NCBI RefSeq assembly: GCF_028583425.1
Contig: NC_072801.1
Location: 11,056,001 to 11,120,000, forward strand
Length of the DNA stretch: 64,000 nucleotides
Reading direction: 5' to 3'
Source: Eublepharis macularius
Lineage: Eukaryota; Chordata; Lepidosauria; Squamata; Eublepharidae
Shown here: in pieces, positions 35,001-47,000 of the stretch
Position numbering within the stretch: the first letter of the stretch is position 1
Layout: every line of letters begins with the position of its first letter
The notes under the pieces: generated by a model
Told to the model about the DNA's origin: nothing
Databases searched by the model: none
What the model saw: only the letters and a program-made list of their open reading frames with translations
Made by a program: the position numbers and the translations under genes

Positions 35001-38000
35001 TAGTTTCCGAGAGCAAATTTTGTTCATAAATGTAGACAAGTCTGCTGTTTTAGTTCCCAGTTGACATTTTCCCCCCTGAAGATACATCCCTGTCCCATGT
35101 GGTGTTTTCAGATCTTCTGCCTATTTACTCCTCTCTGTGTGACCATATTTTTCTCTTGCTCCTATTCTTATTGCCTAGGGTAAGTTCATCCGAATTCACT
35201 TTGGCAGCACAGGCAAACTGGCTGGGGCTGACATTGAGAGTTGTAAGTATCCGAGTCAGTTCAATCTCTGCAATAACAGAACCCCAAATCTTAGATCTGT
35301 TTTAGAAGGATGTCAACAGTAACATTATGGAAAATAGTTATGTGCAACACTATCCTGCCTCTCTGTCTATCTACATGCCTATGGGGAGGTGGCATAGAAA
35401 TGTTTTCACTAAATTAATAGTACACCCAGCTCTTGAAAAGCAGAAAAGCTGCCTTCGTAAATACAATTTTAGCTCTAGATTGTGTCTGCGTTTTCACCGT
35501 GAGCCTGGGTTTCTTTCCTGTTCCAGATCTCTTAGAGAAATCGCGTGTCATCTCCCAGCAACCTGCTGAACGAGGCTATCACATCTTCTACCAGATTCTT
35601 TCAAAAAAGAAACCTGAACTTATTGGTATGGCACTATGAGTGTGTGTGCTTTAAATATGTGTGTGTGGGTGTGAGAGAGAGATCTCTCAACGATGTCGGG
35701 ATGAGGGGGGAAATGCAGACCTCTATGCATTCTTGTGCATGCTGAAAACACCTTTCTCTCTCTCTCTCTTTGTACATATCAGGAAATGTTGTTAATGTGG
35801 GGCAGAATGTAGAAGAGACTTTTCAATCCAACAGGCATCCCCAGACACAGGCAATTAATAAACCATTTTTAGCATTTTAGGGAGAAAATGCCTTGCTAGT
35901 ATTTTCTCATAATATATCAGCTGATAATTTTTAACAATTTTTTCTGATTTTTTTGTATAATAATAACATAACAATAACAATAATACAATGGTAACAAGAT
36001 TCCAGACATTTTAAACTAGGTTCATAAGTAAAGTAAAGAACATTTTTACAGGTGTTAACAATCAATAAAGACAAATGTCTACGTATTTCTTAGGTACAGC
36101 ATAATCTTTGATCGGATGCTACATGATATAGTTTAAGAAAGGAAGCCATCTTTCCATAAAGAATGAATGGTAATTAGAATTCTCAGAAGAAGCTATTTGG
36201 TCTGTTATTTTATCAGAAATTAAAAGATCCCAGACCTTTGATATCCATTGATATCACTTTTCCATTTTTGAGCTATACTCATCTTAGCTGCTGTTAGCAT
36301 TGAGATGAGATCTTTCCTATAGACAGGTACCGGGTTAGTTTTGCGCCATAAGTTCAGTAGTATAGCTTCTGGTTTGCAATGTATTATATAGCCTATAATT
36401 TTTTCAATGATGTTAATAACTGAATCCCAATACATTTGAATATTTGGGCACGTCCACCAGCAGTGTAAAAATGTGCCAGTTTGCCCATATAGTTTCCAGC
36501 ATCTGAGATCTTTATTAATTCTACAGTAAAAAAAGCGTTAATGGAGTTAGGTTCCATTTTGTTTAGATCTTAAAGGTTTGAAGTTTAATGTTTGCAGATT
36601 TGGAAGTGAATACTTGGGATGACCAGATTTGTTTCCATTGTTTTCTTTTATATTGCCTTCACAGTCTTTTTGCCATGCGTTTTGAGAGACTATTATGATT
36701 GCCCACCAGCGGATAATTTTAACAGCCTGATCAGAGCTGGTTTGGACAAGGAGAGCTGCTCTGTGAAATAAAGGCACACTAAGAAATTTAATCTCCATAG
36801 AGAACCCTCAAGAAGCCTGACTCTGGCTGGCACTTTTACCATCAGATTGGATGCAAATGTCATTCAAATGGCCAGAGCCTCTAAACAGGGTTTGCTCCAC
36901 AGAGGTGCTCCTGCAACATCACAGTCCTGCTACTCAAATGTGGTTCCAAAGTGACCAAGTGCCAGAGTTCAGGTGTTTTTTATATTTATGTGAAACATTT
37001 TTTCACTACTTTTCCAAGCATAAAAAACATGAATCACGTTTTCCCAGAAAAACAACACGAGTATAGAATAAAACCTATGCCTGATCAGTATAAATGGGAC
37101 ACAGTCTCAAGTTGTCAAGCAAAATCAGGCCAATGCAGGCCAAAACTTTAACAAGACTTTAAAACTTTTATGAAAAGTAGGCAGATATTTTCCAGCTGAT
37201 TATTCTGAAGGTCAAGGTTGACTCAGCCTTCCATCCTTCTAAGGTCGGTAAAATGAGTACCCAGTTTCCTGGGGGTAAAGTGTAGATGACTGGGGAAGGC
37301 AATGGCAAACCACCCCGAAAAAAGTCTGCCAAGAAAACGTCATGATGCGACGTCCCCCCATGGGTCAGTAATGACTTGGTGCTTGCACCCTATTCTGAAG
37401 CCACTGCTGATCTCTTGACCTTCAAAGCAGCACTTTATCATAGGCCTGAGAGCTGCTTTAAAGTTCACCTGCCCCATCATTGCTCAGGCTCTAAGGGTGC
37501 CAGTTTTCTCAAAAGCCTAGTCCCCGCAACTGTGAGAGGTAGCACCTCCTGGAAAGATGAAGTGTTGCTTTGGGAGAAATCTGCTGCGAGAGGAAAGAGA
37601 AAATGAGAGAAAATTCTCGGCCAGAAATGGGAGGTTGACCCATTTCCCTTGCTGTGGCTGGGGGTGGGGGGAACTTGGATGCAGGAAACTTGGCATTTCC
37701 TCAGAGCATGATAGTCAGACTGGGATGCTATCATGGAGGGGACGGGCCAGTATGCAAAGAGTGTGTTTTTACGTAAAGCAAATGAAATTGCTCGTTGCTT
37801 GGACCGGTAGCACAGCTTGGTCATGTGGCTGAAAGGCCATGCTCCCCCCCATTCAGACATCCCTTTTCTCTCACAGAAACCTTGCTTCTTGTGTCTGACC
37901 CCAAGGAATATCATTGGATAAGCCAGGGAGTCACGGTGGTTGACAACATGGACGATGGAGAAGAGCTGCTTCTCACTGATGTAAGCCTACTAATACGGAT

Positions 38001-41000
38001 GCACTTTAGCGGGGGGGGGGGGGGGCGGCCCTCTGGCTCATTGGAAGCGCATCTGCTTTGCATGCCGAAGGCCCCAGGTTCAGTCTCCAGCATTTCCAGC
38101 TGCAAAGGCTCAGATGATGCGAATGACCTCCACCTGAGAACCCCGAGAGCTGCTGCCAGTAGATGGTTCGGATCAACCAAGGATCTGACTTAGTCTAAGG
38201 CAGCTTCATGTGTCTCCATCCATGGGTGCTGTGACATTCCAGAGTCCTTGGAATGCTTTGCCTTCCAAGGAACATTCCTAGCTGTAGGCCTGGTGATTCA
38301 CTACAGCACACACATTTGTACATTTCTGGTTCCAGCCCCAGCTGCTAGGGGTGCAAAGGAAGCAAACTACGTTGGGGGCTCATAGGGCTGACGCTTCCAC
38401 CCCTTATTGGTTGATATTGTCTAAAGGGTGGTGCCTGTCTGACCTTTGACCTCACAAGACAGTGGCTTGCGGAATCACTTGGAAGCCAATCTGTTGAATC
38501 AGCATTCATGGTTATTAATTAATTTCATTATGAAATACCACATAGTAAACTGTAGAATGGGATGGACAGTAGCATAGTATAGCCTGATCTCATCAGATCT
38601 TAGAAGCTAAGCAGGGTCAGTCCTTGGATGGGGGATCACCAGGGTTGGCTCTGCAGAGAAAGGCACTGGCAAACCACCTCTGCTTCTCTCTTGCCAGCCC
38701 TTTGCTGGGTTCACTTTAAGTCAGTTGCAACTTGACACTACAGGCGTTTGTATGTAAACTATAGAATACATCCATTTCTGATGACAGATCAAGATGGATA
38801 GCCGTGTTAGTCTGTCTGTAGCAGTGGAAAAGAGCAAGAGTCCGGTGGCACCTATAAGACTAACAAAATTTGTGATAGGGTATGAGCTTTCATGAGCCAC
38901 AGCTCACTTCTTCAGATAGCTCATGCCCTACCACAAATGTTGTTAGTCTTATAGGTGCCACCGGACTCTTGCATTTATGATGACCAGGGCTTTTTTTCAG
39001 CGGGAACGCGGTGGAATGGAGTTCCAGAACCTCTTGAAAATGGTCACATGACTGGTGGCCCTGCCCCCTGATCTCCAGGCAGAGGGGAGTTTAGGTTGCC
39101 CTCCGCGCCGCCGAGCAGCGCGGAGGGCAATCTCAACTCCCCTCTGCCTGGAGATCAGGGGGCAGGGCCACCAGCCATGTGACCATTTTCTCCGAGGGCA
39201 ATCCACTGAGTTCCACCACCTCTTTTCCCAGAAAAAAAGCCCTGATGAGGCATTTATGATGACAGTATTCCTACGTTTTGCCCCCAACCTCAGGTTCCTT
39301 CTCTGCAGCTCTACTAGCAGCTCCTGCTGGTGTGCTGAAACATTCAGTCTCTGGGCTGGTGACGGACATTTAGTCTGGTTCTTATTGCGTCGTTTCCCCC
39401 CACCCCCCACCCCCGCTATGACAGGTGGCCTTTGATGTCCTTGGCTTCACTCTAGAAGAGAAGATGGGTGTTTATAAGCTCACTGGTGGCATCATGCACT
39501 TTGGCAACATGAAGTTCAAGCAGAAGCCAAGAGAGGAGCAAGCAGAAGTGGACACCACAGAGGGTAACAAGTTGTTTTGGTGTTTTTTTTTTGTGGTGCC
39601 AAAGGGCTGAAGCAATGCAAGTGACCATCTCAATAACAAAATATTGTGATTCTTAGTTGGGCTGAACTAGTTCAAAATATGCAACAGAAGAATTCATCAT
39701 CATTGCCTTTTCCCTAATGTTGGTAGCACATTATTTATGCCCTGACCTGGATAGCCCAGGTGAGCCTGATATTGTCAGATCTCAGAAGCTAAGCGGGGTC
39801 AGCCTTGGTTAGTAATTGGATGGGAGACCTCCAGCAAAGGGTTGCAGAGGCAGGCAATGGCAAACCACCTTTGTTAGTCCCTTACCATGAAAACCCCACC
39901 AGAGGTTGCCATAAGTCAGCTATGACTTGAGGGCACTCTCTGCCACATTATTTACTGGGCGTTTTCACATGCCCAAAGCCTCCAGAAGATCGCACGAAGT
40001 TCACGGCATGAAGCGTCTTCCTAGCGCAATTTCCCGGCACGATCCCATTTAATGGTGTGATTTCTGATGTCATCACACCATTAAAAGGGATCGTGCTGGG
40101 AAATCGTGCTGGAAAGACGCTTCATGCCGTGAGTTCCGCATGATCTTCCGGATGCTTACGGGTGGTGTGAAAACTGCAATCATCTACCTTTCTCATTGAA
40201 CCTCAAGGAAGATTACATAGCATCAGTCAATATGATCAATGGCTAAGACAAACAATAAGCAATGCAATAGGGTAAGGATTGCAGGAATTTGAAAACAATA
40301 CACAGCTGAAAAAATGATGCTGAAACAAAGCGTTATGGTTATTGAGGGCCTGATTATAGGTTATGTTTTCCTTGTATCCTCCCCAGGTTGGCTCCCAGTC
40401 CCTTTCTGATCACACGTTACCTGTGATTTCCATGTTGGGAACTCAGCTCTCAAGTGGGACCGTGGCATGTGGGGAGCTTCAGGGAAGGCTTAAGTGCCTT
40501 TCTTCCTGTGTACCTGGGCTCTGCTTTGAATTGCTTCCCCCATATGCCTGAGAATGGAGTTCCCAGCTGAGAACTCAGAAAGTACATTTGATCGAAAAGA
40601 CCCTGGGGCCAAAAAGTAATGTCTAGTTAGGCCTTCTGAGTTTTACCATATGGCTTAGTTTAGGTACTTTATTTTTGTGGATTATTCCGCGCCCCCCTTC
40701 CTGTAAGCTGCCTTGCCTATCCTGGAGGCAGGAGGTATGTTTTTGTAAACAAAGCATAACATTATGAACATTTGTTAATGGTAACATTGATATTGAAGAA
40801 AGCGTGGCTGCCACCATACCAGTATTAATTATGTAAGCTCGTTAAACTGATGACAACAGAGCTTTGCATGAATGGTCATTAATTAATGTAATAATTTTAA
40901 TTTATGTCTAGGAAGATAATTTACTTATTAGTCACTTTTCTTTTTCTTTTTTTTTTTTTTTTGAAAATTTTTTATTGGGTTAGAATCCATTATTTCCACA

Positions 41001-44000
41001 TTTACATTCAATTTTCCCCAATTTTTTCATCTCTAACCCCCTCCCTTTCCCCCCCCTTTTTGTTGACTTCCAACAGCTTTCCAACCCTTTATCCCCTTTC
41101 CCTTACTTTTATTAGCTTCCTCTATCTAAAACAAATATATATTCTCCATTATTCTAAGCAGTACATCCTTAACTATTTTTAACATTATATGCCCAAACTG
41201 TAAGCCTTTGTTTCCATCTTAGATAAACAATTTATCCCAATTTTTCAATTTCAGGTATTTCTATATATCATAAACCATATAGATCATACATTCGTTTATA
41301 TCAAACAATTTGACTTATTCTCTATATATATTACTCATTCTATCTTTTTATAATAGTTCTATATATCTCTCCTCACGTAGTCAATCAATTTGACCCATCT
41401 ATATCTTCTTATTAGTCACTTTTCTAAGTGGTCGGAAGGACAAGACGGGCATGGGGTTTAGAAACAGAGGGGAGAAATGGGGGAATTGGGGATGAATAGC
41501 AAGGGGAGAGATGTGGGGAACCATACTCAAGTCAATACCAAAAGTCCCTGTGTGTATCCAGGCGTTATATTTTGTGATATTCATCAATATAATTCTATTG
41601 CCCATTCCCAATAGGAAAGAAGATGGTGGTGGGCTGGAGCGATATGTGTCCCCGAGACATTTAGAAATAGCTTTCAGTAAAGGTTATCCAGATGACATGG
41701 GAGACTTCTATTCTGTGATGAAGGAAGTTTGATCTCCCAAGCTTATACCCTGGAAAGCCTTGATGGTCTTGAAAGTGCTACAGGATTCAAATCTTAGTCT
41801 TCTACTGCAGACCAACATGGTCACCCACCTAAAACCATCTTCTATTCTCTCCCATTTTTTTTAAATGGTGAATTTGAAAGTAAAAATTCAAAAGCTGATC
41901 CATTAAGCGATTGGAGCAGACTGATGAGTCAATGGGCTGTAGGAGTTAGAACGTTGGACTAGGGCCAGGGAGACTGCTTCAAATTTGTTCTGTCTCACCA
42001 AGGGTTAAGTGCCAGATTAGTGGGATGTATCCCATTAAGTGTGTCCTTCACTGTTAATGTCAGCAAAGTTTCCAATACTGGGTTCATCTCTCCCATTGAA
42101 CTTGATTCCTTCTTGTTTTCGGACAGTGGCTGACAAAGTTGCCCACCTCATGGGGCTCAACTCCGGGGATCTCCAAAAGGGCATCACCCGCCCCCGAGTG
42201 AAAGTGGGCAATGAATTTGTCCAGAAAGGTCAAAACATGGACCAGTGCCACAACTCAGTTGGCGCCCTGGGCAAAGCCGTCTATGACAAGATGTTCAAGT
42301 GGATGGTGGTCAGGATCAACAAGACCTTGGATACCAAGATGCAGAGGCAGTTCTTCATTGGGGTGCTGGATATCGCCGGCTTTGAGATCTTTGAGGTACT
42401 GGAGACCAAAAATGGCCTCTTGAATTTCCTGACTTTTATTTGTATTCTTCAAGTAGATCCAGAACCAGGAATTCTGAGGTGATAGCAGCCAAGATGGGGG
42501 AGTTAATGCCAGACAGCAAAACCCAAAACACACACAATGAAAATCTTTTCTTAAAAAGTAATTTTCATGATTTACCATTAGATTCCCCCTGCAATCAGCA
42601 TGTAGTATTCAGACTTATATGCAGGGCTTTTTTTCAGCTGGAACGCAGTGGAACGGAGTTCCGGAACCTCTTGAAAATGGTCACATGGGTGGTGGCCCCG
42701 CCCCCTGATCTCCAGACAGAGGGGAGCTGAGATTGAGGGCCATCTCAACTCCCCTCTGTCTGGAGATCAGGGGGCGGGGCCACCACCCATGTGACCATTT
42801 TCTCTGAGGGCAATCCTGTGTAGAGTGAGTTACAGTAATCCAATCTGGAGGGGACCACTGCATGGATCACTGCATGGATCACTGCATGGATCACTGTCAC
42901 TAGATTTCAGGTGGAGAGATAGGAGGCAAGTTACTGGACCTGATGGAGATAACAACTATAACAACAACAACAACAACATTCAATTTATATACCGCCCACT
43001 CAGAGCGGTTTACAAAGCATGTCATTATTATTATCCCCAAAACAAAACACCCTGTGAGGTGGGTGGGGCTGAGAGAGCTAGAAGAGCTATTTCTTCGTTC
43101 TAAGTGCCAAACTACATATTTCATATATAATTATTTCCTGAAGATTTTATTATTATTTTGAAGAAAAATGCACTGCAGTTGGGCAAAGTGAGGGGGAAGA
43201 TTTTTAACTCTTTGACTGAAAACAAATTAGTACATTCAAAGTAAACCCAGGCCATTTTCACACTACTAACCTGCTTCCATAACGTTGTAAAACATCGCGC
43301 AAAACCCACGGAAGATAGCGTCTTCTTGCGCGAGTTTTGCGCGACATCGCGCAAAACTCTCGCGAGATGACGCTATCTTCCACGGGTTTTGCGCAATGTT
43401 TCGCAACGTTATGGAAGCAGGTTAGTAGTGTGAAAACGGCCCCAATGTCTATTTTCACAGCAGAAACTTGACCCACAACAAGGCTGCTGAATTCTATGGA
43501 ACAAATCCGATCCAGAGATCAAAATGCAGCTCGACAGCTTCATGGAAGCCCTGCAGTGTTGGCGGGATTGTGTTTCTGAGGAAGGCAAGTCCAACATAAT
43601 AACCCACCTTTTCTTCTCCCCTTCGGCAGTTTAACAGCTTTGAGCAGCTGTGCATCAACTTCACCAACGAGAAGCTGCAGCAGTTCTTCAACCACCACAT
43701 GTTTGTGCTGGAACAGGAGGAATATAAGAGAGAGGGCATCGACTGGGTGTTCATCGACTTTGGCCTGGACCTGCAGGCTTGCATTGAACTCCTAGAAAAG
43801 GTGAGCCTTCCTTGGCGGCCTGCAGATAGAATGCCCTCTTGGAGGCAAAGGGATCCCGTTCCTTGGCCGATTCCAGACGGCCCTCCCCGTCCCGAAACGT
43901 CATGCGTCGTTGCGCGGAAAACGCGAAATATCATGTTTTCTCGCGTGAGAAAACGCGATATTTCACGTTTTACGCGTGACATTTCGGGATGGGGAGGGCC

Positions 44001-47000
44001 GTCTGGAATCGGCCCTTATCTGGGGCAGTGGAAGATGGGTGGTCCCAATTTCCCATTGCTCTGTCAACGTTGCAGGGAACCCCTGGGATGGTTATTGCAG
44101 ACTGTTGTGCAAGAACATAAGAGCAATCCCTGTTGGTTCAAACCAAAGGTCCTTCTAGTCCAGGGCCTATTCCAGACGGCCCTCCCCATCCCGAAATGTT
44201 GCGCGTCGTCGTGCGGAAAACGGGAAATATCGTGTTTTCTTGCATGTTTTCCGCACAATGACGCGCGACGTTTCGGGATGGGGAGGGCCGTCTGGAATCG
44301 GCCCAGGGCTGTTTCCACACGGCTTACCTGAAGCCGGGCCTTGGCGCAATGTTGCGGATCATGCCGGGGAAAACGCGAGATGCGACATCACGTGAGAAAA
44401 CATGATATTTCACGTTTTCCCCGGCGTGATCCACACCGTTGCGCCATGGCCCAGCTTCAGGTAAGCCGCGTGGAAACGGCCCAGCATCCCCTTTCCCACA
44501 GTAGCCAACCAAGAAGCTCACCAGGAAGTCCTCGTGGCCCCAACTGGGCAGACGTGGAATATAAAATAAATAATACCCAACCAGGGCCAGTGATTTGGCA
44601 GTACACACCCACTGGATGTTAAGGTGTGGTACAAGCCTTTTAAACCAAGGAACACATCTACAGAAACTAATTTCAGAGGGGTAGCCGTGTTACTTTGCTG
44701 CTCCCAACAATCTTGCGGCCAGAGACTAAACATACGTATTGGGGCGTAAGCTTTTGTGAACCAGGACCCAATTGGTCTTGTGGCCACTGTCTCATAAAAG
44801 ATGTTTTTGTCCCTAAATTGGCAGTGGCTCTTTTTTGGCCTGCCCCCCCCCCTTCTTCCCTGTTTGACCTCATTTCAAATTTCAGGGGAGGACGCCAGCA
44901 AGGCCAACTTGGATATATTTGGATATAGTCAAGCTCAAATTGCACAAAAAGTTTGTATCAAGTACGTTTTTATCCTGCCCTTATGAGAGTGTAGGTTATC
45001 AGAATAGAGCCCTAATCCAGCTTTAGAGCACAGGAGCCAAAGTACATGAGACACCTGACTCATGTTCTTCTTGTGTTGGGTCCCGCAAGATACCCTGGGA
45101 GGGGTAGTCTTACAAAGAATAGCTGGTCTATGAGATTCTCCACTGGGGAATCTCTCTCTTTCAAAAAGCCACTTGCTTGGGTTTTCCTCTAGGATGTGGA
45201 GGGGGGGGGACGACATAACAGACAGCAGAAAAAAAGCCAAGGCTTTTTGCAAAAGAGAGAGAGAGAAAATCCCTCCGATTGTGATTCTCACTTCATTGTG
45301 ATTGTCTGTCCAGCTGCTCTTTCTCTCCTCCTTTCCACTCCCCTCTTTCCTCTTTTTTTTTAATGTTAAGTCCATCTCAGGATCGATGAATGGCTGGTTT
45401 GAAAGCACCAAGGGGAAGTTCCCTTTTTATTCTTTTTGCAGAGAGCATCTGCAAGTGAAATTGACCAATGTTAGTCACTTTCACCTCTTAGCTAATAGGA
45501 GGCCAGTCAATTTAATCCTCTAGCTAGGAGGTGAAATTGATGAAGGTCGGTCAATTTCACTTGCACAAGGCTCTCTGCAAAAAGAATAAAAAGGGAACTT
45601 CCCCCTTGGTGCTTTCAAACCAGCCATTCGTTGAACTGCTGGTCTTTGTAAGACTACACTTCCCAGGAAACCTTGCAGGACCCAACATGCGCCTATGCAT
45701 ATCATGCAATTTCTTTCCAGGATGGAACGTATGGGTGGAAGGGGTCCTTTGAAAACATGCCATTAAAGGTTTTTTTATATTCTCCCATTTTACTGATTTA
45801 ATCTATCAGTTACTGATTTTATAACTTGATTGTTTCCTTATAAGCTGCTTCAAGCATATTTTCTTGGAGGATGGGGTTAGTAAATAAATAAATGGAACAT
45901 TTTTAATAAAATGTGCTACTGTATGAATGTCTTTCTCACCCGCTCTTCTGTTTCTGCTTCGCCAGCCCATGGGCATCTTTTCCATCCTTGAAGAGCAGTG
46001 CGTGTTTCCTAAGGCGACTGATGCTACCTTCAAGGCTGCCCTCTATGATAACCATCTGGGCAAATCCCCCAACTTCCAGAAGCCCAAGGGAGGAAAAGGC
46101 AAAGGGCCTGAAGCTCACTTTGAGCTGATCCATTACGCTGGCACAGTGAGTACAAACAAGGCTTGAGATACGTTTGGGGGGTTGTGCCGCTGCAGATGAA
46201 TTCTTTTGGAATTTTGAAAACGGGGAATGGGCCCCATCACTAAAAGGTTGCCCAAGAAAAGTGGGGCCAGTCACAAAATGGCTGCCATTAGGGGTGGTTA
46301 CAAAAGGTAGGGCGGTTCCAAGTCAAGCATCCTCCTATGATAGAGGCAACCGCTTCTGAATGGGTACTTCCTGCAGAGGCAAGGGTCTTTTGAAGTTCCT
46401 TCTGGGAGATGGAGGAAAGCCAAGATTGACTCTTGAGTTCTAGGCATCCCATCACGGGACACGTCGCGGGTGATTGCTGGTGTGTAGGATTGCTCTTCTG
46501 TGTGGCAGGTGTGGCTCTTGAAACTCTCTGTCCTTCTCCCTTTCTCACCTAGGTGGGCTACAATATCACCGGGTGGCTAGAGAAGAACAAGGACCCCCTG
46601 AATGAAACAGTCGTGGGCTTGTTTCAGAAGTCCAGCATGGCTTTGCTCTGTACTCTCTTCAAAGAAGAGGAAGGAGCAGGTCAGCAAAGATTTATCGATC
46701 CTGTTTGAGTCTGGCCCGTGCACCCAGTAGCTCAGGGCAACAGACATGGGGATGTCCCATTTCATACTCACAATGGCCCTGCAGGAAACGGCATGTGCAG
46801 GAAGACGTAAACTGTTCCTTGTCGCAGCCCTGATCCATATCAGCATCCCTCTCCCTGGCATCTTTTTTTTCTTCAGCCTCCTTATACACTGGGAGATCCA
46901 GTTGTGGGTTGCTAAGTCATTTGGCCCTTAGAGTGGGCAGCTTTTGCAGGCAATACAGACTTACCCATATTTCCCTGCAGCAAGCAAACAGTGTCTCTTT

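Noticed and set aside
38025-38215. tRNA-like A and B boxes
   Set aside because: These are heads of SINEs repeated across the window, without acceptor-stem pairing or the 3' end of a tRNA.
39740-39860. 5S rRNA gene
   Set aside because: The 5S-like part is diverged, lacks the full gene and is fused to the same body in several copies, so it is a SINE.
42396-42482. Extension of the MYH16 frame beyond 42395
   Set aside because: The open frame continues by chance into intron; a GT donor at 42396 and homology require the exon to stop at 42395.
43865-44481. CRISPR-like regularly spaced palindromes
   Set aside because: Units are 140-175 bp complete palindromes with target duplications in a vertebrate intron; there are no short repeats with unique spacers.
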